A stretch of DNA of 64,000 nucleotides from Cotesia glomerata (Eukaryota; Arthropoda; Insecta; Hymenoptera; Braconidae), in contig NC_058158.1 in NCBI RefSeq assembly GCF_020080835.1, positions 15,536,882 through 15,600,881 on the forward strand, in the 5' to 3' direction. The notes under the pieces are model-generated. The model was not told the DNA's origin, did not search any database, and was given only the letters and a program-made list of their open reading frames with translations. Shown here one piece after another: positions 1-10,751 of the stretch (the stretch's first letter is position 1; each line of letters starts with the position of its first letter). The translations under genes and the position numbers were made by a program.

Positions 1-655
1 CGTGGGGGTGGGTGTTGACAAACAAAAATCCTAATTTCCAAAATATAGCTTCTAAAAGCTGTAAATTTGGTAGGAATCTTTTATTTGCCATGTAGAGATC
101 ATCTCAAAACGGATTTCAATAAATTTTACTTCCAACAGGGATTGCGGGGATGGGTGTTAGAATTTCAAATTTCCATTTCCAAACTATAACTTCTACAAAC
201 TCGAAATTAGGTAGTAATCTTTCATTTGTCATGAGGAGTTCGACTCAAAATGGATTCCAAAAAATTCTACTTCCAATAGAGATTGCGAAGATAGGTGTTA
301 AAATCTAAATTTTTCATTTCCAAACTGTAACTTCTGCAGATTCTAAATTTGGTAGGAATCTTCGTGTACGATGTCAAGTTCAGATGAGAATGGATTTTCT
401 CGAATTCTAACCTTAAAAAGAATTGTGGGGGCGTTAACAATGAAAATTTCTCATTTCCAATCGATAGTTTTTATGGAATCGAAGTTTTGTTGGAATCTTT
501 TATGTATGATGTAGAAATCATCTCGAATAGGATCTTACGAAATTCCTCCCCCACATAGGAGTGCGAGAGTGATAATGGTAAAAGAATTCATATTTTTCAA
601 ATACAATTTCTACAAATATAAAATTTGATAGAATCTCGAGAGAAACAGGCAAATA
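1..655. repeat. Degenerate ~140-bp tandem minisatellite
   Basis: The phrase GGGTGGGTGTTG or a close variant recurs near 6, 146, 290, 426 and 563, a spacing of about 136-144 bp. Each unit also carries AATTTGGTAGGAATCTTT-like and ACTTCCAA-like blocks in the same order. There are about 4.5 diverged units and the array may begin left of the window. A single related unit recurs at 60367-60462. Confidence 0.8.
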
Positions 656-1312
656 CCGAGATGGCCTTCAAAGAACGAATTTAAATATTTTTATTTTTTA
701 ATAGTGATATTTTCTTACAACAATAGTCTCTTTGGCAGCGGCAAAAAAGTTATTGTAACGTTTCCAAAATTTAACATTACATGTAGCTATTCAGTCAACG
801 GACTAAGAATTTTACATACATTTTATTTTTGCTGATCATATTGTTCTTATTACGGGATCCCGAAAATGTAACAGATTAAAAGCATTGCATTTTCTAAACA
901 TATGAAATATAGAAAAGAAATTTGGCTACTCATTTTAAGAAAATTCGTAAAAAAACAAGTACAAATAATTTTCTATGCATAATTTATGTTACGGAGAAAA
1001 TTTTAATTAACGGCGAAATTTGTCGCAATTTAAGCTAGGCAGATTTCAACTTCACTTATGAGACTTGCAATTACTTTAACTAAAACTATCAATGCTCATT
1101 CCAAAATTTTTTTCTTCGTGTCAATTAATATTAATTTTTGGAAGAAAGCCACGGGAATGTTATAGTGATTGCACATTGAAAGTTACAATGAATTTTAGCT
1201 AAAATAATCACATGGATAAAAGATACAGGTCAATTTGATAAAATTTGGAATCTCTGCAAATCAAAACAATACAATTAAATTTCAAGTCTAGATCTGAAAA
1301 TAAAATTCTATA
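656..1312. other. AT-rich stretch, nothing recognised
   Basis: AT-rich DNA with no open frame of note and no visible repeat. It may be the body of the non-autonomous Helitron-like element whose 3' end is at 1313-1345, but the 5' end was not located. Confidence 0.4.
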
Positions 1313-1345
1313 AAGCGCCCAGCGGAGCGGGCGGGTAACAGCTAG
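1313..1345 (+). mobile_element. Helitron-like 3' terminus
   Basis: A GC-rich hairpin (CGCCC, 8-nt loop, GGGCG) at about 1316-1333 is followed 8 nt later by CTAG at 1342-1345 and then a T. A short hairpin 8-12 nt before CTRR, with T flanking, is the usual 3' end of Helitrons. No Rep/helicase coding sequence is present, so this would be a non-autonomous copy. Confidence 0.5.
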
Positions 1346-1964
1346 TTATATATATTTATATAAAATTTTAAGTCAACAATTATGTATAATTTTATATAAT
1401 TATGTATAAATTTATATATTTAAACAAAATTAGATCAAATTATATATATTTAAATATAATTTTATATAATTTTTTTCCCCGGGTAGTCTATAATAGTGCA
1501 TTTTGGATATACTCGTGCTCGTGGAGAAACCTTGTGTATCGGCCTTCGTCAGTTTCGTTTTTAGGTACTGGGTAACAGTATTAGTTCGAGTTGATAGTCT
1601 CGGTTATCGGAGTGGAGAGGTCGGGGCCCTGCTCCAGTCAGTTGAGCTGGTCGTCAGGCAGTCGATCTTCGAGCGTACAACCAGGAGGATCTCCAAAGAA
1701 GCAAAGGGGCAAATTACCAGCAAGATGGAGTCAGTTGTATTAGCGAAGACGGGATCGGTTCAGTTAATTAATAGTTAGCTTAATCAGTCGTTGGTCTGCG
1801 AGCGAGCAGTAAGCAGCCAAAATAATTCGATCAATGAGTCAGTATCCTATATATCAAAATTAATGGTTGATTGAAGTTAGTTTAGTATCGAAATAACTCG
1901 AAAACATGGACCCTAATTCCTTATTGATTCAGAATTAGAGCGCGCGCGTATCCCTGATAAAAAA
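1346..1964. other. AT-rich block then a GC-richer unidentified block
   Basis: 1346-1480 is (TA)-rich low-complexity DNA. 1490-1860 is noticeably less AT-rich and resembles an untranslated or promoter region of a retroelement, but I could not match it to anything. The 91-codon frame at 1503-1778 begins with TTG and has no recognisable motif. Confidence 0.35.
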
Positions 1965-2160
1965 AAAATCAGAAAAACGGTAGACCCTGAAGGCCATCCG
2001 TGTAACTTCCCGCTAATTTCATACCTAGGTGCTTAAAATTGCACTAATGATGTTTTTGAGCTCTCCCAGCTCAAAAATACAATTTATGTGTTATTTTAGT
2101 TCTCTAAGCTTAAAGGGATTGCTTCTCTATGCTTTTGAGCTCTTAGAGCTCAATTATTTA
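1965..2160 (+). repeat. AC-pad repeat, left-arm fragment
   Basis: Begins with the lead AGAAAAACGGT, the phrase CCTGAAGGCCATCC and AACTTCCCGCTAATTTC, followed by two GAGCTC/AGCTC hairpins. The same order is seen at 11018, 54005 and in the minus copy ending at 55543. It is cut off shortly before A1 begins, with no AC tract left on this side. Its right arm is at 5470-5621, across A1. Confidence 0.8.
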
Positions 2161-2236
2161 CAGTAATTTACAGGAAACAAACAAGAGTGGAAACGGGCTA
2201 CATGCCCAACAAGCAGCGATTGACACAAACGCTGAA

Positions 2237-2838
2237 ATGAAGCGTTCGCAAGCGCTCAAACGCCTTGAAAAGCTGATCAGTGAGTTGAATGATTTCGTCC
2301 AACCAAAGGTTAACATTCACAAAGAGATAAAGGCCAAGATGACTGGTGTAGCTAACACCCTTCAAAGGTTTGAGAAGCTGGACGAGGAGTGGCGCTCATC
2401 ATTGCAGCGCATTTCCCATGCTACACCGGAGAAAGCCTGTCAGGCTGTCGTCGTGACTGACGAAACAATGGACACCGGAGCCGAAGGTGACGGTGAATCA
2501 GTCGCGGAAGACAAAAGTAAAGCCAGCAGCAAGTCAGTTAAGAGAAAAGATCGACCTTCTCCTGACCCAGCAATCAGCCAAGTCGTGAAGAAAAAGGATT
2601 TGAAGAAAAGCCCTCCGCAAGGAGCGGCAGTACGAAGCGACGAACAGGAAAAAGCGTCGGTTTGGCAAAAATTTCAGTCCAAGAAAGAGCTAAAGCGACA
2701 AAAGAAAGAGGTGCTCTCAAAACAGATGACAAAAGAGCCTCGATCTGAACCCAAGCGAAAGAAACCGCGGAAATTGATCAGACCGGATGCCTTCATCATC
2801 CGGCTGACAGAGAAAGCAAAGTACGCCGAGATCCGGCT
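2237..2838 (+). pseudogene. A1 ORF1 (gag-like), N-terminal part only
   Basis: Matches the N-terminal half of family A ORF1: an ATG, then a charged, helix-prone segment (KRSQALKRLEKL... QRFEKLDEEW) likely to be coiled coil, followed by a lysine-rich linker. ORF1 of R1-type elements binds the element RNA in a ribonucleoprotein particle. The three C-terminal CCHC knuckles seen in A3 and A4 are absent, because a deletion joins this frame to mid-endonuclease sequence at about 2838. Sequence past the junction reads in a meaningless frame to 2875. Non-functional. Confidence 0.8.
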
Positions 2839-5215
2839 TTGTAGCAGTATCAGTAGAGGGCATCCGCTTCTATAGCTGTTACGCACCACCTAGCCTCTCT
2901 ACTGTCGAATTCACCGCATTTCTGGATCGACTTACCGATGACGCGAAGCATTACCACCCAGTGGCAATAGCCGGGGACTTCAACGCCTCGGCAGTAGACT
3001 GGGGCAGCAAGCATACAAACGCGCGAGGAAAGGAACGACTAGAAGCCTTTTCTACATTAGATGTAGTACTGCTCAACAGTGGTGATACACCAACCTACAC
3101 CAAAGGAGACGCAAGTTCTATTGTAGATCTCACTTTCGTCAGTAGCAGCCTCACCAGAGGTAATATCAACTGGAAGGTGATGGATATCTACACAGCCAGC
3201 GACCACAACGCGATTCTCTGGGAAATATCAAACGTCCAGAGCCCGAGAAGACCTAAAAAGCAACTTAACACCATTGGTTGGAAGGTAAAAACTCTTGATC
3301 CAAGTGCATTGTTAGTAGCTCTCAATAGTGACCAGATTATCGCGGGCTGCGCAGAAGAGAAGACCAAGGACCTGATGAAAAGAGTGACCCAGGCTTGTGA
3401 CGCCAGTATGTCTCGTAGACGTGGCATGAACACAAGACCTTCCGATCACTGGTGGAACGACCACATCAGCGCCCTTCGTAAAGAGTGTCATCAGAAGAGA
3501 AGAATATCTCAGCGTGGCTACCGACGACCTAATTCTGCGGAGCTGGTCGCAGAGTACAAAAAAGCCCGTCGATCCCTGAACAAAGCCATCAAAGATAGCA
3601 AAAGAAAATGCTGGAAGGAGCTCATCAACGAGGTGGATAGAGATCTGTGGGGTAGGCCGTATAAGGTGGTCATGACCCATCTTAAAAACCAGCTAATGCC
3701 ATCACCCACGTGTCCTCAACTCCTACAGAAGATCGTAAACGCGTTGTTCCCCGAACAAAGCGAGTTTAACTACCTATTAGCGCAGAATGAAATGGATGAC
3801 ATTCCATCTGTCACGGAGGAAGAACTGATGGATGCTTGTAATCGTGTAGGTAACAATAAAGCGCCGGGATTGAACGGGGTCCCCAATATTGCTTTAAAAC
3901 AACTATAAAAGCAGTGCCATCATTGTTCCTGGACGAGTATGGTTTTCGGAAAGGACGATCAACCCTGGACGCAATCAATCTGGTTGTTGCAACGGCCAAG
4001 GAGGCAATCGAAGGGATCAGATGGAAGGGTGGAGCGAAGAAGTACTGCCTGGTGGCCGCTTTGGACATCAAAAATGCCTTCAACTCCGCCAACTGGGACT
4101 GCATTATGCAAGCCCTGGAAGAGAAAAACGTACCAGGATACCTACGTAGGATAGTGGCTAGCTACTTCACGGACAGAATCCTGAGATACGACACGAAGAA
4201 TGGTCCAAAAGAGTATGATATTACCGGAGGTGTACCCCAGGGTTCTGTTCTGGCTCCACTTCTGTGGAATGTCATGTATGATGGCCTGCTGAGACTGATT
4301 CTTCCAAGAAGTGTCAAGCTTGTTGCATATGCAGATGATGTAGCTGTCGTAATCGTTGCTAAACACCTAGATGAGATAAACCACATGTTCGGTATCACCT
4401 TTGAGAAAGTTAACCGGTGGATGGACTCAATGAATCTACAACTGGCTAAACAGAAGACTGAGGCTGTGCTTATTACCAGCAAAAAAGTGATAGAGACCAT
4501 AAAGCTGAAAGTCGGAGAACAAGAAATCACATCACAACCATATATCCGATATCTGGGAGTGATGCTTGATGCCCGACTCAACTTTAAGCAGCAAGTCGAA
4601 CACGTGAGTGCAAAAGCATCAGCAGTGGTAGCTAGCTTAGCACGACTGATACCAAACGTTGGAGGCCCAAAGCAGAGCAGAAGACTACTGAAAGACTGGA
4701 CCAGTCTACCGTCTGAGTGCCTTAAGAGTAGCAAGCGTCTTCCGCACAATATCTATCGAAGCAATGTGTGTCATTTCCGGAACTTTGCCTCTCAGAGTCT
4801 TAGCTGAGGAAAGACGGATCCTTTACCAACGAAAGAAGTCAACCACACTAAGCGCTGAGGAGCTTAGAACAGAAGAACGGCAGAAGAGCATAAGTCGATG
4901 GCAACTACAGTGGGATGCCACAGTGAAGGGTAGGTGGACGCATCGTCTCATATCAAGGACCAACGTTTGGCTAAACCGGAGCCACGGTGAGGTCAACTAT
5001 TATCTTACGCAGATCTTATCAGGACACGGCTGTTTCCGGGCGTATCTCCACCGCTTTAAGCATGATAATTCCCCAGAGTGCCCGTCCTGCCCAGGAGTCA
5101 ATTAAGATGTAGAGCACGTCTTTTTTGAGTGCCCACGTTTTTATCCACAGCGAGATGAGCTGGAGAATATCCTGAAGAGGAAAATCCAACCAGAGGAGGA
5201 AAGAATAACACCTTA
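2839..5215 (+). pseudogene. A1 ORF2 (EN-RT) remnant
   Basis: ORF2 of R1-clade elements makes an APE-type endonuclease and reverse transcriptase that nick the target and copy the RNA in place. Visible pieces: EN motif AGDFNASAVDWGS (about 2990) and TASDHNAI (about 3195); the finger/template region VGNNKAPGLNGVPN (about 3850); RT motifs DIKNAFNSANWD, GGVPQGSV and YADDVAVV (YADD about 4327-4338); and the C-terminal CPSC zinc-knuckle start (about 5085). The EN N-terminus is deleted. RT is broken near 3908, a deletion near 4690 shifts the frame, and a TAA stands at 5102-5104 inside the knuckle. Inactive. Confidence 0.85.
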
Positions 5216-5432
5216 GCTACCAGAAGAAAGAGCAGTAGCTAGATCCTCCCCTCACGAAGTAATGCCTGACGGCGGTTTCCATGAGGGATTAGGGGAAAGA
5301 GGAAAAAGGGTTTAGAGTTTAGTGGGTAGGGGCGCTAGCGTCGAGTTTTAGTATGACACTGCGTCGAGTCGCCACATATCCAGGCCAAACAGCTATGCCT
5401 AGAATCTGTAAAAAGGATCCCCCCCCTTAAAA

Positions 5433-5449
<17 letters not shown>

Positions 5450-5463
<14 letters not shown>

Positions 5464-5621
5464 CACACATACAGACATAGTGACAACCTCGCGGGAATAG
5501 TCAGGAAAGCTTCCTATGACCTTCAAACGTCGAGATCTGATGAAAACTCGATTTTTGCAAACGGGGTGAAAACAATAACTTCACGATTTTTGAAAATCTT
5601 CGATTTTCTTAGCGGGAAGTT
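5450..5621 (+). repeat. (CA)n tract plus AC-pad right arm
   Basis: (CA)10 at 5450-5469 follows the A-rich tail of A1. Then comes the pad's right arm with the landmarks AGGAAAGCTTCCT, CGTCGAGATCTGATGAAAA and TTAGCGGGAAGTT, closing at 5621. The same right arm is found at 24416-24572 and, inverted, at 54332-54490. Confidence 0.85.
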
Positions 5622-5718
5622 AAAAAGTATTGAAACAAAGAAAAAAGTATTGAAAAGTATTAGTTTTCTAGTCAATCCAATACTTTTCAATACTTTTTTC
5701 TTTGTTTCAATACTTTTT
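5622..5718. repeat. 40-bp perfect inverted repeat
   Basis: The left arm at 5622-5661 is repeated as its reverse complement at 5678-5718 with a 16-nt spacer. Each arm itself contains the AAGTATTGAAA motif twice. The hairpin abuts the end of the AC-pad right arm. No coding content. Confidence 0.85.
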
Positions 5719-5728
5719 TTTATTCAAG

Positions 5729-5840
5729 GATGTGCGCAATTCGAATTCCTAGTTGTAAGTGAAGACCAGTCAATCGAACTGCTGAGAAGCCCATGGAGCA
5801 CCTTCCCACTGAAGACGACGTTGTCCAGAGGAACCGTGAC
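5729..5840 (+). other. Exon-like segment between AG and GTAAGA
   Basis: A pyrimidine-rich run ending CAAG precedes 5729, and GTAAGA follows 5840. The 112 nt between them are open in one frame (reading about TGT GCG CAA TTC...) and look less AT-biased than their surroundings. No family recognised and no partner exon found. It could be a stranded host exon or a chance pattern. Confidence 0.2.
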
Positions 5841-6049
5841 GTAAGAAATCTTCTCACCGTTTAATTAAATTAATTGGTTTTTTTTTTGTTCAGAAAATTC
5901 GATTATTAAATATATAATAAGTAGTTTTTCAATTATAAAATTGTCTGTCATGCAGTTCCCCAGGTGAAGTTGATCTGAGGAACTCCTCGTGAGCATCCTC
6001 TTATATTAAATTGGTTTCAATAATTTACCCAGGTATCAATATTATAATA

Positions 6050-6650
6050 TTGATGTTGAACAATCTTGGTAATCCGGAGAAAATAAATATTGAAAAAACT
6101 GTAGAACATAACTGTAATAGTATTTTCTTATCGCCAACAAATCAGACTGAAATTGAAAAAATTATCAATGAAATGAAAGAGAAATCTGGTGGAGTAGATA
6201 ATATACATAGTAAAGTAATTAAGTGCATTGCCAAAGATATTAGTTTACCGTTAGAATATATCTTTAATTTATGTATTAGTAGAGCAATCTGGCCTAATGC
6301 TCTGAAAAAAGCTGAAATTATCCCTATTCTTAAATCTGGCAATAAACACCTGGCAACAAATTACAGGCCAATATCACTAATATCTAATTTAGCTCAAATA
6401 TTTGAAAAAATAATATATGTAAGATTGTATGAATTTTGTATTAGTAATAACTTGATATCAGACAAACAATTTGGTTTTATGAAGAACAGAGGTACAGATG
6501 ATGCTCTCGCTTTTACCTCTAGTTTTATATACGATAATTTAGACAGAAATCGTGCATCTGTACTAGTTTTCTTGGATCTAGCAAAGGCTTTCGATACAGT
6601 TAATCATAAAATCTTGCTTGATAAATTGTGGCGCAAAGGAATCAGAGGTC
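6050..6650 (+). pseudogene. CR1/Jockey-type reverse transcriptase fragment
   Basis: A 200-codon open stretch carries the N-terminal RT motifs of CR1/Jockey-group non-LTR elements: SGGVDNIHSKVIK, NYRPISLISNLAQIFEK and the motif A aspartate in FLDLAKAFDTVNHKIL (about 6570-6612). The catalytic YxDD, thumb, endonuclease and 3' UTR are all missing. Reading stops at a 64-bp satellite just after KGIRG. AT-rich codon use is unlike the GC-richer family A and B elements. It may be the same lineage as the minus-strand element at 31187-37520, since the two fragments do not overlap in content, but this is unproven. Confidence 0.8.
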
Positions 6651-7262
6651 AGACTCCAAAGACTTAAAGACACGGAAAATCTTAAACGAACGGACAAGTG
6701 CATCTCGTTATCCGTGACTTCAAAGACTTAAAGACACGGAAAATCTTAAACGAACGGACAAATGCATCTCGTTATCCGTGACGCTAAGGACTTAAAGACA
6801 CGGAAAATTTTAAAGTAACGGACAAATGGATCTCGTTATCCGTGACTCCAATGACTTAAAGACACGGAAAATCTTAAAAGAACGGACGAATACATCTTGT
6901 TATCCGTGTCTCCAAAGACTTAAAGACACGGAAAATCTTAAAGGAACGGACAAATGCATCTCGTTATCCGTGACTCCAATGACTTAAAGACACGGAAAAT
7001 CTTAAAAGAACGGACGAATTCATCTTGTTATCCGTGTCTCCAAAGACTTAAAGACACGGAAAATCTTAAAGGAACGGACAAATGCATCTCGTTATCCGTG
7101 ACTCCAATGACTTAAAGACACGGAAAATCTTAAAAGAACGGACGAATTCATGTTGTTATCCGTGTCTCCAAATACTTAAAGACACGGAAAATCTTAAAGG
7201 AACGGACAAATGCATCTCGTTATCCGTGACTCCAATGACTTAGAAGGAACGGATGAATATCC
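6651..7262 (+). repeat. 64-bp satellite with 128-bp higher-order unit
   Basis: CTTAAAGACACGG recurs at 6663, 6727, 6791, 6855, 6919, 6983, 7047, 7111 and 7175, with a decayed copy at 7239: an exact 64-bp period. From 6855 onward odd and even units differ consistently (GAACGGACGAATTC.. CCGTGTCTCCAAAG against GAACGGACAAATGC.. CCGTGACTCCAATG), giving a 128-bp higher-order repeat. Each unit has CACGGA at one end and TCCGTG at the other, so it can fold back. Confidence 0.95.
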
Positions 7263-7319
7263 AACATTCAAACGATGTACGTTGTTGTCCGTGACTCCAA
7301 AGGTTGGAGATACAGAAAA

Positions 7320-7449
7320 ATTTTATATGCAAATGTTAGTTCGCTAGATTTTGAGAAATCTCAAAAATAAAATTTTCAAAAAATCATTTTTTTGGAATAA
7401 CTTCTAAACGGCTTGTCTTATCAATTCCAAAAACTAATCAGCTCTTAAG
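7320..7449 (-). repeat. AC-pad (minus), part left of a transposon insertion
   Basis: Matches the minus-strand pad at 55010-55115 (GAGAAATCT..., GGAATAACTTCTAAACGGC, AATTCCAAAAACTAATCAGC). The match resumes at 10752 after the hAT-like insertion. The last 8 bp (CTCTTAAG, 7442-7449) are the target-site duplication. Confidence 0.8.
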
Positions 7450-9324
7450 TAGGGGTGTGCGAATCATGTTCAAATCGAATCGAATCGAATAATACTATTC
7501 GATTCGAATATTCGAATAATTAGAATAATCCGAATAATTCAAACAGTCGTTTTCTGTTGATAACCTAACTAATTTTTGTGTAGAAATTACTTTATTTTAT
7601 TTTATTTGACCAAATGAAGTCTTCATAATTATTTGATAGTAAAGTCTGCTTATTATTTGTAATAAATATTTCTTGGTGTATTTGGACCCCCCGCCCCGGG
7701 GCAGTCCGCAATTTTGACTTTTCTCCTTGAGAATTCAATTTTTTTTTTTTTTTCAAATAATAAGATCAACGACACGATGGATCAGACATTGAAGGAGTGT
7801 CATTATAGATTACATTTGGAAATTCTATAGCTTTATCTCTAGCTAGGATTATTTAAATTAATTTATTTTTCTCTTCACTGAATTAATTATTCTACTTATG
7901 TGCTGATTTAATATTGTACTAAAAATTAGTACTATAAAACTGCTATTTAAAATTCCTTTATTAAAAAGTTTATGTGACGATTTCATTGTTGTCACTTTTC
8001 GCTGCTATGGCAACCACTTTGGCAACGGTTATCATGGCAACTAGGGTGAGACCTTTCATATGAGTACCCAAATAAAATTTTTATATACTAGAAAATCGAG
8101 TGCGCTTTTGCCAACATGATTATTATCAACAATTTAATTTATTAATATTTTTACAAATTTTATTCATTAGTATTTAACCGTTGCCATAGTAACCGTTGCC
8201 AAAGTTGTTATTGTAGCAACAAAAAGCGACAACAATGAAAATGTTGCATAAGCTTTTAAATAAAAGATTGTATCTATATAATACTTCTCATATTTGTGAA
8301 ATATACATAAAAATAAATGAAAGATTCGTGTGGGTGTCCGAATGAATAGTCTCGATGAGTGTAAAATCAAGATGAGCTTACATAGTTGAAAATATCATCA
8401 GTAGACAAAATACGTCATATCGTAGTTATTGTCATTTTTTAAGATATAAGCTTATCCTAAAGTTAAGCTAATCGAGACTTTTCATTTGACTACGCATACG
8501 ATTTTTTTCATATATTTTATATACATGATATTTCTCATATTTGTGAAATAGATGTAAAAAATTCGTGTTGGTATTCAAATGAAAGGTCTCGATAAGTGTT
8601 ACTCCAGAATTAGCTTATGTCGTTCGAAATACCCGGGGAAAACGGTTTAGATCTGACCAGATATAATTATATCTGGTCAGATCTATTTATATCTGATCAG
8701 ATATGGGATTGGAGACATAATCAGATCTTGTCATATCTGATCAGATCTAAACAGATATAACTATATCTGAGTTTAAAAATTCATCAGACATGATCAGACC
8801 TAGTCATATCTGATCAGATCTAAACGGATATAACTATATCTGAGTTTAAAAATACATCAGACATAATCAGATCTAGTCATATCTGATCAGATCTTAACAT
8901 ATATAACTATATCTGAGTTGAAAAATACATCAGACATGAACAGATATAGTCATATCTGATCAGATCCAAACAGATATAACTATATCTGAGTTAAAAAAAA
9001 ATCAGACATTAAAAGATTTTATTATATCTGGCCAGATATAACTATATTTGTTAACTATTAATAAATACTTATAAACTATTTTACTAAATATACTTTCCTC
9101 CCAAATAAATATTTATTGAATGTTAAAAAATATTTATTGGAATTTAATAAATTAAATAATCGCTTTCGAATAAATTAATTTGTTAATAGTTAATAAATCT
9201 TTCTATCAGCGTATATTGATAATTAATAGTTTGCAAATTTGATAAAAAACTTCGTTCATTACGCATAAATCATGGACACGATTCACATTACTTCTAGTTA
9301 TTACAAGCTCTACTCTTCAAGTAA

Positions 9325-9397
9325 GCCTCGTTGGTAAACAGGTAATGAATTGGTCATTCAAGCGTCAGGTCCCAGGTTCGGTTCCCGCGCGCGCCGA
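9325..9397 (+). other. tRNA-like (SINE-head-like) segment
   Basis: GGTTCGGTTCC at 9375-9385 is a good pol III B-box (GGTTCGANNCC type). The weak A-box-like GCCTCGTTGGTAA lies about 45 nt upstream. Cloverleaf pairing is poor, so it is more likely a tRNA-derived repeat than a functional tRNA. A T-rich run follows at 9400. Confidence 0.35.
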
Positions 9398-9440
9398 TTT
9401 GTTTTTTTTTTTTATGGAAATAATTCTATATAATTGTATA

Positions 9441-9641
9441 CACGGAAAGAAAATCATAGGAACTATTCCTATACCATTATGGGAACCATTACCATCGTTA
9501 TAGGAAATGTTCCCATCATTGTGGGAAAATTTCCTATAATTATGGGAACAGTTCCCATAATTTATAGGAACAGTTCCTATAATTGCCTGGGAAATGTTCC
9601 CATAAAATTATAGGAATAGTTCCCATATTTTTCTTTCCGTG
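9441..9641. mobile_element. 201-bp MITE with CACGGAAAG termini
   Basis: CACGGAAAGAAAA at 9441 and TTTTCTTTCCGTG ending 9641 are inverted repeats flanked by TA on both sides (9439-9440 and 9642-9643). The interior is a run of GGGAAC/GTTCCC and GGAACAGTTCC palindromes. It lies inside the element at 8632-9828. Confidence 0.85.
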
Positions 9642-10751
9642 TATAATTATATATGGCCATTTTTCGTATATAATTATGTATAAGGATATATATAATTATA
9701 TATATTCTTTTTTACCTGGGAAATTTTAAGATCTGACCAGATTTGGTCAGATCTGATTATATCTGGCCAGATCTCGTCAGATAGAGACAATTTAAAGATC
9801 TGGCCAGATCTAATCCGTTTTTCCCGGGTATCATCAGTGGAAAAAATACAACGCCATATCTTAATTAATGACATTTTTCAGATATGAGCTCATCCTGATG
9901 TTACGCTTATCGAGACCTTTCATTTGAGTACCCACACGAACTTTTCTATATATTTTATACATATGATATTTCTCATAATTGTAAAATATATAAAATATAT
10001 GAAAAATTTGTGTGGGTATTAGAATGAACGGTCTCGATAAGTGTAACTCCAGGATGGGCTTATATGGTTAAAAAAAGCGTGTGAAAATATTATCAGCAGA
10101 CAAAATACAATGTCATTTCTTAATTGTTGATATTTTTTAAGACATAATGATGATTTTTTAAGACATGATGTTACGCTCTTCGCAATCCTTATTTAAGTAC
10201 GCTTCTGTCAAAATTTTTACTATCAACAATTCAATTAATCAATATTTTTACAAATTTTATTCCCTAATATTCAACCGCTACCAAAGTGGTGGTCATAGCA
10301 ATGAAAAGCGACAACAACGAAATCGTCTTCAATGTCTGATCCATCGTGTCGTAGATCTCATTTAAACAATAATCGAATTTTCTGGGAGAAATGTCAAAAT
10401 GGCGGGGTGCTCCGGGACGAGGGGTCCGAATACACCAAGAAATATTCATTACAAATAATGAGTAGACTTTAATATCAAATAATTATGAAGACTTATTCAG
10501 TTAAATCAAATCAAACGAAGTGATTTTTTAAAAAAAACCAATTTATCAACAGAAAACGACTGTTTGAATAATTCGAACTATTCGAATTATTCGAATACAT
10601 TCGAATTATTCGAATCATTTGAATTATTCGAACTATTCGAATCATTCGAATTATATAAACTAGTCGAATATTCGATTCGAAATTCGAATCGAATAATGCG
10701 ATTCGAATTCGAGGCGAATAATTCGTAAATTCGAATATTCGCACACCCCTA

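Larger units (their letters stand above)
2171..5449 (+). mobile_element. R1-clade non-LTR retrotransposon A1 (internally deleted)
   Basis: Aligned by eye with A3 (14351-19464), this copy starts just upstream of ORF1, has lost the 5' UTR, and carries at least four internal deletions: about 0.9 kb spanning the ORF1 end and EN start (junction near 2838), about 0.2 kb in RT (near 3935), about 0.1 kb (near 4690) and a piece before the ORF2 stop (near 5200). It ends with the conserved 3' UTR, a terminal hairpin (GAATCT...GGATCC, about 5402-5420), an A run and (CA)n. The tail lies directly against an AC-pad right arm. Confidence 0.85.
8632..9828. mobile_element. CCCGGG-ended TIR element with TA duplication
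   Basis: The left end CCCGGGGAAAACGG and right end CCGTTTTTCCCGGG are inverted repeats, flanked by TA at 8630-8631 and 9829-9830. Behind the left end is a 73-bp tandem array (TCTGAGTTT-type phrase at 8766, 8839, 8912, 8985) in which the palindrome TCTGATCAGA recurs; a shorter version sits behind the right end (9725-9815). There is no coding sequence. A TA duplication suggests a Tc1/mariner-like or similar mobiliser. It contains the MITE at 9441-9641 and a tRNA-like segment. Confidence 0.85.
7450..10751. mobile_element. hAT-like non-autonomous element, 8-bp TSD, with nested insertions
   Basis: The ends are inverted repeats: TAGGGGTGTGCGAAT at 7450 and ATTCGCACACCCCTA ending 10751. They are flanked by CTCTTAAG (7442-7449) and CTCTTAAA (10752-10759), an 8-bp duplication with one mismatch, typical of hAT transposons. 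Subterminal TTCGAAT runs follow on both sides (7475-7545 and 10570-10735). Inverted similarity then extends inward: the 7600-7800 segment matches the reverse complement of about 10320-10500, including GACACGATGGATCAGACATT. No transposase is present. The interior is occupied by internal copies of its own modules (8290-8600 resembles 9840-10200) and by the element at 8632-9828. Confidence 0.8.

Noticed and set aside
1503..1778. 91-codon frame
   Set aside because: It starts at TTG, has no motif, and lies in a possible untranslated region.
3188..3709. Antisense frames inside the R1 copies (for example 3188-3709, 15175-15514, 59160-59693)
   Set aside because: They are antisense shadows of ORF1/ORF2 with no motif of their own.
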